Program-made: the position numbers and the translations under genes | From: Ignavibacteria bacterium | GTDB lineage: Bacteria; Bacteroidota; Ignavibacteria; Ignavibacteriales; Ignavibacteriaceae | Assembly (NCBI GenBank): GCA_030684555.1 | Contig: JAUXVN010000094.1 | Coordinates: forward strand, 1 to 56,113 | Direction of reading: 5' to 3' | DNA: 56,113 nucleotides | In this document: in pieces, positions 17,997-26,891 of the stretch | Numbering within the stretch: the stretch's first letter is position 1 | Layout of the letters: the number at the start of each line of letters is the position of its first letter | Notes under the pieces: generated by a model | Seen by the model: the letters and a program-made list of their open reading frames with translations, nothing else | Told to the model about the DNA's origin: nothing | Databases searched by the model: none

Positions 17997-19262
17997 ATGT
18001 ATAAAATTTTTCGGCTCTTTCTTTTTCTTTTAATTTCGTCATCATCTTTTGCACAATGGCAGATGGTAAGTAATGGTCTTTGGCCGGATAACTCAAATCA
18101 ATTTTTAAGACAAATTAAAGCTATCTGTAATTATAACGGTACTTTATTTGTTGCCAATACTTATGGACATCTGGCAAAGTCATCCGATGATGGTGCAAAC
18201 TGGATTACGTTTTCTCCTCCTGGTTTCCCGACAGATACATATATAAACTCTTTAGCAACTTTAAATAACCGATTATTTTTTGGTGCTCTAAGTACCGGTT
18301 CTTTTTATGGAATTTATTATACTGAAGATAACGGGGCTACCGTTGTAGAAGCTAATAATGGTATCCCGGTAAGTTCAACAATTGTTTGTCTTGCAGTGAA
18401 AGACAGTAAGGTATATGCCGGGGGGCTTTCATTTTATGTTTCTTCTGATCAAGGTAATTCATGGGTTACTAAAGCCAATGGACTACCGACTTTCCTTTTC
18501 GGTGTTAATGTAATTGCATTTGATGATGCCGGAGCAATTTATATTGGAAGCAACAATAGGAAAATCTATAAATCTACAAATGAGGGTGATGACTGGACTC
18601 AGCTTGGCACAAACGGGTTGCCTACTTCTGGAAGCGGTGTTGGTGCGCTGATTTATTCTAACGGTGCTCTAATTGTAAGCGTAGGTGCAGATGGAATTTT
18701 TACTTCAAGTGATGATGGGGCAAATTGGACAGCGTCAACCGGGATTACTGCAACCAACCATAAACCTGCAAATGATTTTATAACCGTAGGTTTAAATGTT
18801 ATTGCAGCATCGGCAGGGGGTGGAGCTTTTATATCTTCGGATAACGGCTCTTCATGGTCTGTATATAATGAAGGAGCGACATCAGGTCTGCTCTGCTTTA
18901 CCTTAAAAGACAATTTCATTTTTGCCGGAGGGAATGGCAAAGGTGTATTTAAAAGGGAAAATACTGCAGTTTCGATTTATGACGAAAATCTAAATGAAAT
19001 GAAATTCGAATTATCTCAGAATTATCCGAACCCATTTAATCCAAATACCAAAATTAAGTATACCGTAAGCAACAGGCAGTATGGAACACTAAAAGTGTAT
19101 GATGTTTTAGGTAATGAAATATCAATACTTGTTAATGAAGTAAAAGAACCCGGTGAGTATGAAGTGGAATTTAATGCCGGTAATTTATCAAGCGGAGTCT
19201 ATTTATATCACTTATCCATAAATGGCTTAACACAAACAAGAAAAATGTTATTGATGAAATAA
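17997..19262 (+). CDS. Secreted beta-propeller (BNR/photosystem-stability-like) protein with T9SS sorting domain
   Basis: Signal peptide ending near SSFAQW. Repeated blades carry the Asp-box style SSDDGANW, YTEDNG, SSDQGNSWV, STNEGDDWT, SSDDGANWT and SSDNGSSWS, so a six- or seven-bladed propeller is expected. The C-terminus has SQNYPNPFNPNTKIKYTVS and a final MLLMK, the T9SS sorting domain. The ATG at 17997 is preferred over the in-frame TTG at 17973 because AAAGGA lies just before it and it opens the signal peptide. Function beyond surface display or binding is unknown. Confidence 0.85.
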   Translation: MYKIFRLFLFLLISSSSFAQWQMVSNGLWPDNSNQFLRQIKAICNYNGTLFVANTYGHLAKSSDDGANWITFSPPGFPTDTYINSLATLNNRLFFGALSTGSFYGIYYTEDNGATVVEANNGIPVSSTIVCLAVKDSKVYAGGLSFYVSSDQGNSWVTKANGLPTFLFGVNVIAFDDAGAIYIGSNNRKIYKSTNEGDDWTQLGTNGLPTSGSGVGALIYSNGALIVSVGADGIFTSSDDGANWTASTGITATNHKPANDFITVGLNVIAASAGGGAFISSDNGSSWSVYNEGATSGLLCFTLKDNFIFAGGNGKGVFKRENTAVSIYDENLNEMKFELSQNYPNPFNPNTKIKYTVSNRQYGTLKVYDVLGNEISILVNEVKEPGEYEVEFNAGNLSSGVYLYHLSINGLTQTRKMLLMK

Positions 19263-19395
19263 GTTCCAGGTAATTCGTATTTTTTGTTTCAAAAATCTTT
19301 TAAGTATTTAAAATTATGGTACTGAATTTTTGTGTCATTCTCTTTTTATCAAGGAGAAATTTGTAATCCCAGATTAGCTACTCGAGATTTTCAAA

Positions 19396-19947
19396 ATGAA
19401 ATTAATAAATCTTTGTATTATTGGATTGATTTTAGTCGCTTCCTCAAACTTAGTTCGTGCGCAAATTACATCGGTAAATGTTCAATCGGGTTTTGGAATT
19501 ATCGAAGGAAATATTCCTTCGACATATAGTTGGAATGTTTCTGCCGCTGTTGATTTGCGAGTCATTCTAATTAAAGAAATTAATCTTCGGGTTTCTTTTT
19601 TATTTGGTCAAGATATTAATGGACTTTTACCGGATGATAGAATTTCTAAGTATTATCCCTCAATTAAAGGAGCTTCAGTAAAAATTTTAGCCGAGCAGCT
19701 TTTAACAGAATTTTTCTTTATTGAAGAAGGAATCGGAGTTTTAATGTTGAATGATAAAACTTTTATTGACAGGGATGAAATTGCGTATGGAGTTATTTTC
19801 TCGGGTATCATCGGCTACAAATTGAGTAAAGAAACTGAAGATAAAAGTGGTTTTAGTATCGGTATCGGAGGGGAGTATGGAATTACACTTACTAATACTA
19901 CCCCGAGTATAGGAAGCACTTTCTTTTTCTTAAAATATTCATTTTAA
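19396..19947 (+). CDS. Outer-membrane beta-barrel-like protein, function unknown
   Basis: Signal peptide (about 22 residues, cleavage near LVRAQ) followed by 160 residues with alternating hydrophobic strands typical of small outer-membrane barrels, ending in FFFLKYSF with a terminal Phe. No family recognised. The ribosome site is weak. It converges on the GT9 gene with only 8 bp between stops. Confidence 0.6.
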   Translation: MKLINLCIIGLILVASSNLVRAQITSVNVQSGFGIIEGNIPSTYSWNVSAAVDLRVILIKEINLRVSFLFGQDINGLLPDDRISKYYPSIKGASVKILAEQLLTEFFFIEEGIGVLMLNDKTFIDRDEIAYGVIFSGIIGYKLSKETEDKSGFSIGIGGEYGITLTNTTPSIGSTFFFLKYSF

Positions 19948-19955
19948 TTTAACTT

Positions 19956-21035
19956 CTACGTCCGGTCAGTTTCTAATAAACTTTTAGATAATTCCAAAAC
20001 TGCTTCAACCTTAATATCATTTATATTATCACTTACTCGAATAAACTTTTTATTCTCTTTCAATGGTCTCCACATATGAGGATTTGTGGAACCAAATAAT
20101 GAGATGACCGGTTTACTTGAGGCTGCTGCAACGTGCATAGGTCCTGTGTCGTTTGTTATGAATAAGTCAGAATGCTCAATAAGAGCATACAATTTCGAGA
20201 TTCCTCTTTGATCAAAAATTGCTGTTTGAACATTCAATTTTTGTTGGACTAATTTTATTAATTCGAAATCTTCTTTTCCGCCGGTTGTAAAATAAATTCG
20301 ATAATTATTTTTAGCACATAATAGATTAATCAATTCAGAAAAATTATTATAATGCCATCGGTTTTGTGGTTTGCCCGCCCCGATATGAAATCCGATTATC
20401 TTAGTGGATTTATTTCCTGGAATAGAATTTATAAAATTTTGTATATCATTATACTCAACTTTAGAGTATGAAATTTGAGGATGAAGTTCTGAAGTTGTTA
20501 ATCCAAGCGGTTTTAAAATATCAAGAGTTCTTTCAGCTACATGTTTATCGGGTGTATTACGCCAATCAAGGTCGACTCTTTTATCAAAGAAAAAGTTTGA
20601 CTCATTAGCAATTCCATTTAGCGAATTCGGTCCAATTTTAAACTTTGCTTTTGATAAACCCGCCAAAAAATTACTTGTAAATGAAATTGAGACTACGGAC
20701 GGTACTATTACGACATCATAGTTGTTACGTAAAATGGATTTTAATTCTTTCAGATAAGAAAATGATTTTAAGTTCCGCTTGTCAAATACAAATAATTTGT
20801 CGATGTATTGACAAGTTTCTAATCCGCGGTAATTAGCCGGGCTCAAGATAACCGTAAGGGAAACCCCGGGAAAATTTTCTTTAATTGCTCGATACAAAGG
20901 GTAACTAACAATCAAATCACCAAGTTGATTATGCTGCCAGATGATAAGAACCTTTTTTATGTCAGTTGGTTCGGATAGTATTTCCTTTCTTCTCCGGGAA
21001 AAAGATTTTAATAATAATGTTGTAAAGAAATTCAT
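19956..21035 (-). CDS. Glycosyltransferase family 9 (heptosyltransferase-like)
   Basis: GT9/ADP-heptose transferase pattern: VLIIWQHNQLGDLIVSYPL near the N-terminus, IGFHIGAGKPQNRWHYNNFSE in the middle (shown in part as IGFHIGAGKPQNRW), and DLFITNDTGPMHVAAASSKP plus ISLFGSTNPHMW in the nucleotide-sugar half. These enzymes add heptose-like sugars to lipopolysaccharide core or related surface glycans at the inner membrane. I take the ATG at 21035; an in-frame TTG at 21086 would add 17 residues. No other polysaccharide genes adjoin it, so the acceptor is unknown. Confidence 0.85.
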   Translation of the reverse strand: MNFFTTLLLKSFSRRRKEILSEPTDIKKVLIIWQHNQLGDLIVSYPLYRAIKENFPGVSLTVILSPANYRGLETCQYIDKLFVFDKRNLKSFSYLKELKSILRNNYDVVIVPSVVSISFTSNFLAGLSKAKFKIGPNSLNGIANESNFFFDKRVDLDWRNTPDKHVAERTLDILKPLGLTTSELHPQISYSKVEYNDIQNFINSIPGNKSTKIIGFHIGAGKPQNRWHYNNFSELINLLCAKNNYRIYFTTGGKEDFELIKLVQQKLNVQTAIFDQRGISKLYALIEHSDLFITNDTGPMHVAAASSKPVISLFGSTNPHMWRPLKENKKFIRVSDNINDIKVEAVLELSKSLLETDRT

Positions 21036-21086
21036 CTCACCACGAATTTTCTCAGAAAAATCAGTTTTACTTTTAGGAAAATACAA

Positions 21087-21375
21087 CTATTTTGCAATTC
21101 GTTCAATCAGTCTACTCTTAAATCTTGTTTATGACTGTTTGTCCTAAATATTAAATCCGATTTATTTGTAACTAAACTATTTGTTATTAGTTTCGATTAT
21201 TATCTTAATAATCATCCGGAAAACTCCGTGATTCTTATCATGAATTCTAAAAATAGATTCAATTTAAGGCTGAAAAGAACTTTGAATAGGATTCAGCTTC
21301 AAATTTGCTCGGGTTAACCATGAGATTCTTGTACGCCCGGGATACTAATTCTTATTATTTAAATTTGGAAGGGAT
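21087..21375. other. Intergenic region between GT9 gene and regulatory trio
   Basis: AT-rich spacer carrying the divergent promoters of the GT9 gene and the HDOD operon. No RNA gene, strong hairpin or recognised riboswitch was seen. GGAAGGGA precedes the ATG at 21376. Confidence 0.4.
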
Positions 21376-21708
21376 ATGACAAAAACCACTCACATTGATA
21401 GCCTTTTAATTGGAATGCAGCTAGGAGCTCCCGTTAAAAATAAATTTAACCAGGTGCTCTGCTCCGGAAATATTATTATTGAAGAGAAGCACCTAAAATT
21501 ATTTAAAACTTGGGGCATCCAAAATGTAGAAATAGTCGAAGGTGATGTTAACGAAGATGGGAAAGAGAATAAATCTGTTTTGAATGAAGACCTAAAACAA
21601 CTAAGTAAATACTTTAATTGGGAACCGGCAAACGATGTTGAATTGGATCTATTTGAAATAGCAAGAAGGCGATTTTCCGAACTAAATATTTGGGATGAGA
21701 AGAAATGA
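21376..21708 (+). CDS. Small HDOD-partner protein (HD-GYP N-terminal-like)
   Basis: A 110-residue cytosolic protein whose centre reads IDSLLIGMQLGAPVKNK then NIIIEEKHLKLFKTWGIQNV. This is the pattern found at the N-terminus of HD-GYP phosphodiesterases and in stand-alone small proteins beside HDOD genes. Its last 4 bp overlap the HDOD start, so it is probably made in step with that protein. No catalytic residues; likely a signalling adaptor. Confidence 0.65.
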   Translation: MTKTTHIDSLLIGMQLGAPVKNKFNQVLCSGNIIIEEKHLKLFKTWGIQNVEIVEGDVNEDGKENKSVLNEDLKQLSKYFNWEPANDVELDLFEIARRRFSELNIWDEKK

Positions 21709-22553
21709 CAATATCAGAAAAGATATTAAATCGTGTAAACAATATTCCAACCTTACCTACAATTTTTGAAACTTTAACAGAAGCTCTTAACGATCCGCGA
21801 GTTACTAATCAGAAAATTGCCAACATAATATCTTCGGATCAATCTTCTGCTTTTAAGGTTCTTAAAGTTGCAAATTCTCCTTTTTTTGGATTCAGAGGTG
21901 GTGTAGATACCATATCTCAAGCAATCATGTATTTGGGGACTACGGAAATAAAGAATATCGTTTTTTCTTTAACTATAATGAAAATGTTCTCGAAGGAAAA
22001 GAAAATTTCAGGATTTAGTCCGATTGAATTATGGGCTCACTCTATTGGGGTAGGAATTTTAACACGAGCAATCGGTAGAGTGATTTCTGAACAGAAGGTG
22101 GAGAATTATTTCCTTGCCGGAATACTACACGATATCGGCAAAATTATTTTATTACAATTTGCCCACGAAGAATATCAAGAAGTATTAAAATATGTTGAAG
22201 AGAATAATTGTTTAATAATGAAGGCAGAGCAAGAAATATTTGGTTTCGATCACTCACGCATAGGCTATCTTCTTGCTGAGAAGTGGAGACTTCCTCAGCC
22301 TATTAAAGATGTAATTCTATATCACTCTTCAGGGATAACAAATGAAGATAATCAAAAACTGGTAACATCTGTTCATCTTGCGGATATTGCAGCCCGGATT
22401 CTTAAATTCGGTTATGCAGGAGACCCGCTTATACCGCAGCCAAATCCAAAAATTTGGGAGAATTTTAATCTGCCAAATAACTTTTTCAGTTCAAACTATG
22501 AAAAATTTCTTGAAGATTTCAATCAGACCGTTAATACAATTTTGGTTGAATGA
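21705..22553 (+). CDS. HDOD domain signalling protein
   Basis: HDOD family: LPTLPTIFETLTEALNDP-type opening (here NIPTLPTIFETL), SSDQSSAFKVLKVANSPFFG, ISQAIMYLGTTEIKNIVFS and FLAGILHDIGKIILLQF, which keeps an HD pair. HDOD proteins are regulatory relatives of HD phosphohydrolases and work in signalling. Overlaps both neighbours by 4 bp, tying it to the small partner and the downstream hybrid sensor kinase in one unit. Confidence 0.88.
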   Translation: MTISEKILNRVNNIPTLPTIFETLTEALNDPRVTNQKIANIISSDQSSAFKVLKVANSPFFGFRGGVDTISQAIMYLGTTEIKNIVFSLTIMKMFSKEKKISGFSPIELWAHSIGVGILTRAIGRVISEQKVENYFLAGILHDIGKIILLQFAHEEYQEVLKYVEENNCLIMKAEQEIFGFDHSRIGYLLAEKWRLPQPIKDVILYHSSGITNEDNQKLVTSVHLADIAARILKFGYAGDPLIPQPNPKIWENFNLPNNFFSSNYEKFLEDFNQTVNTILVE

Positions 22554-24658
22554 GAAATTCCATGAACACAATAAATAATAAAATAATTCAATCCATTTTC
22601 TCATTCAATCATCTCAATTTTCAGAATGATTCTCTTGATCAGATTATAAATAAAGGACTTAATATCTATTCCGAGTTGACAAATTGCGATAATGCCTCAA
22701 TCTTTTTAGTTGATAATACAAGTTTTGAATTTAATTTTTATAGTTCTACAAGTTTTGAATCCGTAAGAGAAATAACATCACTATTTGATAAATTTACTGA
22801 TGACGGAACAATTTCAGAAGTAATAATCAACTCGGAACCGGTTTTTCGTGAAGTTGAAATTAACTCACATTTACAATTATTTCATATCATTCCTCTAAAT
22901 CTGCCAAATAGTTTAATAGGTATTATTATGTTGAGGAATGCATGCTCACTTAATAATGATGAATCGATTAAGTTTTATTTAACGGGTTTCTCAATCAATT
23001 ATGCTTTGATAATCGAGAGAAGTTTTCACACCAATAACAATCTTAACAAAGAAAGAAATTTGCACAGCCCGCTTCATGATATTGTGGGTATAAATTTAAC
23101 TTTATTAAAATCTCTTTTTGATTCTTTACAGTGTGGCGTATTAATAGTCGATAAATCCACATCAAAAATTATTTTAAGCAATAGTACTGCCATGAGGCTT
23201 ATCGAATTAGATGAGCAAGCAATTTTAAACAATACAATGAATTCTTTTTTCCTAATTCATAGCTCAATCCAAAACTCTATGGAGGGGACGTCCGGTTATG
23301 AAACTCTTATTCATAGAAATAATGGAACACTTCTTCCGGTTTTAATGACTGAATCCCATCTTATAAATAAAGAAGATCGATTTATTGTTTTTAGCTTTTT
23401 AGATATTTCCGCAAAGAAAAAAAGTGAAGATGAATTACAGAAAGCTCATTTTCTTTTAGAACAACGGATAGAGTTAAGGACAGAGCAGTTGATTGGTAAC
23501 AATGCAACTCTGATTAGTGAAATTCGAAATCGACAAAAGGCAGAAGAACAACTCCTTAAATTTATGTGGGCGGTTGAACAAAGCCCTACTGCAATATTAG
23601 TTTTAGAGATTGATGGAAAAATACAGTATGCGAACAAAAAGTATTTTGAATTAACCGGTTATACTACTGATGAAGTTATTGGTTTGAAACCAAAATTTAT
23701 CGATTCTGATAAATTGGATTTGGATGAATCCATGATTCTTGGTAAAGTTAAACAGAGCAGTCAGTTATGGAAATCAGAACTTAAAAACAGGAAGAAAAAC
23801 GGAGAGGAATTCTGGACATCACTTTATATAACGCCAATCACAAATCTAAACGGAGAAATTACCAATTTCCTTTGTGTTCAAGAGGATATTACCGAAAAGA
23901 AAAAAGTGATGGAGGAATTAGTTCTAGAAAAAATCAATGCAGAACAATCTAATAATCTTAAGACATATTTACTTGCGAATATGAGTCATGAATTTCGCAC
24001 TCCGTTAATTGGAATTCTTGGGTTTACCCAAATTTTAAGCACCGAAATTACAGACGAAGAAAATTCATCTATGGTTGATTTTATTCATCAATCCGGAGAA
24101 AGATTATTAAAAACTCTTGACGGAATGCTGCAATTATCTGATCTCGAAACCCAAAAGCTATTAAATAAACCTGTCAAAATAGATTTTGAACAAATTGTAA
24201 ATTCTTTGGCTGACAAATATTTAGATCAAATTCAAGAGAAAGGTTTGGACTTTAAGCTGGATCTGATTTTCGAGCAAATATATTTCTACTCAGACCCTCA
24301 ATTATTAGAATTATGTCTTACTAATCTTCTTGATAATGCTCTTAAATTTACAAATTCAGGTTCTATCACTATCAGTGCTCATATAATAAATGCAAAAGAA
24401 AATAAATTTGTTCAAATAAAAATTGCAGATACAGGAATCGGTATAGAAGAAGATAAAATAGATTATATATTTAAAGCTTTTAGCCAGGTAGATGAAGGAA
24501 TGAGCCGAAGATATGAAGGAACTGGATTGGGTTTGACAATCGCTAAAAGAATTATTGAATTATTGGAAGGTGAAATATCAGTAAGAAGTAAAATTTCTAA
24601 GGGATCAGAATTCACAATTAGACTGCCGTTAATTCCGTCTTCTTTTCGTAATAAATAG
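22550..24658 (+). CDS. Cytosolic sensor histidine kinase (GAF-PAS-PAS-HisKA-HATPase)
   Basis: A 702-residue soluble kinase. A GAF-like domain spans about residues 25-160, two PAS domains about 190-285 and 335-450 (QSPTAILVLEIDGKIQYANK, FWTSLYITPI), then HisKA with LLANMSHEFRTPLIGILGF (phosphoacceptor His near 479) and an intact ATPase domain: LTNLLDNALKFTN (N box), DTGIGIEEDKIDYIFKAF (G1/F) and GTGLGLTIAKRI (G2). No membrane segment. No response regulator is adjacent, so the partner is elsewhere. Starts at the ATG overlapping the HDOD stop; ATG 22562 is an alternative. Confidence 0.9.
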   Translation: MRNSMNTINNKIIQSIFSFNHLNFQNDSLDQIINKGLNIYSELTNCDNASIFLVDNTSFEFNFYSSTSFESVREITSLFDKFTDDGTISEVIINSEPVFREVEINSHLQLFHIIPLNLPNSLIGIIMLRNACSLNNDESIKFYLTGFSINYALIIERSFHTNNNLNKERNLHSPLHDIVGINLTLLKSLFDSLQCGVLIVDKSTSKIILSNSTAMRLIELDEQAILNNTMNSFFLIHSSIQNSMEGTSGYETLIHRNNGTLLPVLMTESHLINKEDRFIVFSFLDISAKKKSEDELQKAHFLLEQRIELRTEQLIGNNATLISEIRNRQKAEEQLLKFMWAVEQSPTAILVLEIDGKIQYANKKYFELTGYTTDEVIGLKPKFIDSDKLDLDESMILGKVKQSSQLWKSELKNRKKNGEEFWTSLYITPITNLNGEITNFLCVQEDITEKKKVMEELVLEKINAEQSNNLKTYLLANMSHEFRTPLIGILGFTQILSTEITDEENSSMVDFIHQSGERLLKTLDGMLQLSDLETQKLLNKPVKIDFEQIVNSLADKYLDQIQEKGLDFKLDLIFEQIYFYSDPQLLELCLTNLLDNALKFTNSGSITISAHIINAKENKFVQIKIADTGIGIEEDKIDYIFKAFSQVDEGMSRRYEGTGLGLTIAKRIIELLEGEISVRSKISKGSEFTIRLPLIPSSFRNK

Positions 24659-24705
24659 GTGCTTCTGAACGGATATTCTTTAATTTTTTTTTTTCTTAAA
24701 TAATG

Positions 24706-24735
24706 AAGTCCGCACACTTTTAAATGTGCGGACTT
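24706..24735. terminator. Bidirectional terminator hairpin
   Basis: Perfect 11-bp stem: AAGTCCGCACA (24706-24716) pairs with TGTGCGGACTT (24725-24735) around 8 nt. It sits between the convergent kinase and peroxiredoxin genes. T/A runs flank both sides (poly-T on the left at 24682-24694), so it can serve both. Confidence 0.8.
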
Positions 24736-24750
24736 ATTTATTAAAATGAC

Positions 24751-25461
24751 TTACGGTTTTTTCAAAATAGTACTAAGTACTTTTTCCTTATCAATTGGTT
24801 TGGTACAGAAGAACCAATCATAACATTTCATATCTTCTTTTCCTTCCATACGATCTTTAGCTGTTCCGCATGAACCTGCCGGAGGAACAATAACATCATC
24901 TCCGGGCTGCCAATCAGCAGGTGTAGCCACTGAAAATGCATCTGCAGTTTGAAGAGCAATTAATACACGGTATAATTCTTCAAAATTGCGTCCTAAGCTT
25001 AACGGATAATAAATTGTCGCTCGAATTATTCCTTTGGGATCGATAAAGAAAACAGCGCGAACGGCTTTGGTTGAGCTTTCACCCGGTTGAATCATTCCAT
25101 ATTTTTTTGCCACTTCCATTGTTATATCTTCAATCAATGGGAAATTGACTTCAACATTTTTCATCCCTTTGTATTCGATTTTTTCTTTGATAGTTCTTAA
25201 CCATGCGATGTGGCTGTATAATCCATCAACTGAGAGACCGACTAACTTACAATTTGCTTGATTAAATTTTTCTTCCATTGAAGCAAAGGTCATAAACTCT
25301 GATGTACAAACAGGTGTAAAATCAGCAGGATGGCTGAACAGGATTACCCAATCGCCTGTATAATCTTGAGGGAAATTAATATCGCCTTGAGTTGTAACTG
25401 CTTTAAAAGGGGGGGCTTGATCGCCGATTCTCGGCATGGAGACTTGATTTATATTTTCCAT
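24751..25461 (-). CDS. Peroxiredoxin (AhpC/TSA, Prx6-like)
   Basis: Thiol peroxidase reducing hydrogen peroxide and organic hydroperoxides in the cytosol. The peroxidatic cysteine is Cys52 in FSHPADFTPVCTSEF, and the Prx6-like C-terminal domain includes YYPLSLGRNFEELYRVL and ATPADWQPGDDVIVPP. Extra cysteines near the C-terminus (GSCGTAKDR, MKCYDWFFC) match the longer archaeal/bacterial type where a resolving Cys sits late in the chain. At 236 residues it is of normal length for that group. Confidence 0.92.
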   Translation of the reverse strand: MENINQVSMPRIGDQAPPFKAVTTQGDINFPQDYTGDWVILFSHPADFTPVCTSEFMTFASMEEKFNQANCKLVGLSVDGLYSHIAWLRTIKEKIEYKGMKNVEVNFPLIEDITMEVAKKYGMIQPGESSTKAVRAVFFIDPKGIIRATIYYPLSLGRNFEELYRVLIALQTADAFSVATPADWQPGDDVIVPPAGSCGTAKDRMEGKEDMKCYDWFFCTKPIDKEKVLSTILKKP

Positions 25462-25548
25462 TTTTATTCTTTCATTATTGTTTAAAATTGATATTTATTT
25501 AACATCAGTTTGATGTATTTAATTTACATTAGTTGCTAATGAGTTTAG

Positions 25549-26367
25549 TTATTTTTTAAATTCTGAATTGATAATATAATCATCCATAATCTTGTAGACG
25601 ATTTCTTTTCTTGCATTCAAGAAATTATTACTTCTGTTGCCGTCTGTTAGTAAACAGTTAACAAAAAGGTAAACATTATTCCGAGTTTGATAATACCCAA
25701 TATACCAGCCGACATCTTTACCGTTAAGGTCGTTCCAGCCGGTTTTTGCTCTAATCGTATAAATTGAATCTGAATGAGCTATCATAATATTTTTGACAAT
25801 TTCATAACTCCGTTTAGAAAAAGGAAGTTCTTCATTATAAAATTTGAATAAAAATTTCATTTGTTCGTTTGGTGTTATTGTTAAACTTCCGTCAAGCCAA
25901 AATTTATCAACATTGCCATTTGTTTCTTTATTCCCAAAAGTAGATTCATTCAGATAATATTTCATTTTATCAAGTCCAACACGGCGTGCTAATTCTTGAT
26001 AATACCAAACAGTAGAAAACTTAAATGCTGACTTTAATGAATTATCCTCATTCCATCCGGGGAATCTGCGTTCGACTTTATCCCAGGGGATAATATAATT
26101 TTCATCTTTAATTAATCCCGTTTCTAATCCAATCAATGAATTAAGAATTTTAAAAGTTGAAGCGGGCGTTAAACTTGAATCTGCATATTGTGGGTTATGA
26201 TAATAGTATTTATTCTTTTTCAAATCATATAGAATAAAAACACCAGTTTCACCATATTCATCAAAATACTTTTTAATGGTTTGTTCAGAAAAGTGGCTTT
26301 GTGAGATTGAGGAAGTACTGAAAACCAGTATCAAAGTTAAAAATAAAAGTAGAAGTTTATTCGGCAT
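25549..26367 (-). CDS. Class D (OXA-type) beta-lactamase
   Basis: Serine beta-lactamase of class D with signal peptide. Motifs: S70-T-F-K73 in TPASTFKILNSLIG, an S-x-V motif in FKFSTVWYYQELARRVG, FGN (replacing the commoner YGN) in STFGNKETNG, and KTGWN near the C-terminus. LTITPNEQMKFL is also typical. I use the ATG at 26367, which opens the signal peptide with AGG upstream, rather than the TTG at 26397. Environmental members are often chromosomal; the substrate range cannot be told. It is divergent from the ars genes. Confidence 0.9.
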   Translation of the reverse strand: MPNKLLLLFLTLILVFSTSSISQSHFSEQTIKKYFDEYGETGVFILYDLKKNKYYYHNPQYADSSLTPASTFKILNSLIGLETGLIKDENYIIPWDKVERRFPGWNEDNSLKSAFKFSTVWYYQELARRVGLDKMKYYLNESTFGNKETNGNVDKFWLDGSLTITPNEQMKFLFKFYNEELPFSKRSYEIVKNIMIAHSDSIYTIRAKTGWNDLNGKDVGWYIGYYQTRNNVYLFVNCLLTDGNRSNNFLNARKEIVYKIMDDYIINSEFKK

Positions 26368-26466
26368 TGTGAACAACCTAATTGTGAAAATTAACAAAAT
26401 AAATATCGGTTAATGCCTGACAAAAATCCATAAAATTGAATTTGTTTTTGTTTCTCAATTATTTAT

Positions 26467-26486
26467 ATTTCGGCAGTTAACGAAAT
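26467..26486 (+). promoter_or_regulatory. ArsR operator candidate 1
   Basis: ATTTCG, 8 bp, CGAAAT: a perfect 6-bp inverted repeat 24 bp before the arsR start. The same motif with the same 8-bp spacer recurs before the permease gene, which argues that it is the ArsR site. Confidence 0.6.
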
Positions 26487-26509
26487 GATACCCCAAAATA
26501 GGAGTGTAT

Positions 26510-26854
26510 GTGGAAGAGAAAGTAAAATTTTTTAAGGCATTATCCGATTCTAATCGGCTTCGTATTTTGAAAATGCTGCAGACAAAACCGTTGTGCGTTT
26601 GCGAAATAACGAATGTATTGGAGTTGGCTACATCAACTGTTTCTCAACATCTTAAGTTGCTCAAAGAAGCCGGATTCATTATAGAGGAAAAAGAAGGTAA
26701 ATGGGTTAATTATTATATTAATCCGAAACCCGCCGATACTCGAGTTACGTCACTATTAACTTCACTTGATTTTTGGATTGCTGATCAAGATATAATTATC
26801 AGCGATAAAATGAAAGTTGTTGATTCAGATAGAAATGTAATTTGTGCAAAATAA
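26510..26854 (+). CDS. arsR: ArsR-family arsenite-responsive repressor
   Basis: Winged-helix repressor of the ArsR/SmtB family: FFKALSDSNRLRILKML, then PLCVCEITNVL whose Cys-Val-Cys in the alpha-3 position is the classic arsenite/antimonite site, and LATSTVSQHLKLLKEAGFI as the recognition helix. A further Cys lies at the C-terminus (VICAK). Binding of As(III) should release it from DNA. AGGAG at 26500-26504 fits the GTG at 26510 and would overlap the GTG at 26504, so I choose 26510. Operator-like repeats flank the gene. Confidence 0.88.
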   Translation: MEEKVKFFKALSDSNRLRILKMLQTKPLCVCEITNVLELATSTVSQHLKLLKEAGFIIEEKEGKWVNYYINPKPADTRVTSLLTSLDFWIADQDIIISDKMKVVDSDRNVICAK

Positions 26855-26865
26855 TTTAAATTAAT

Positions 26866-26885
26866 ATTTCGGTAAATAACGAATT
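26866..26885 (+). promoter_or_regulatory. ArsR operator candidate 2
   Basis: ATTTCG, 8 bp, CGAATT, one mismatch from the perfect repeat at 26467-26486 and with the same preceding ATAT context. It lies 6 bp before the permease ATG and could allow separate control of the permease onward. Confidence 0.5.
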
Positions 26886-26891
26886 AATATC

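Noticed and set aside
25549-26367. Class D beta-lactamase as part of the ars operon
   Set aside because: It is transcribed away from arsR and shares no operator-like repeat beyond the common intergenic region; a functional link is unsupported.
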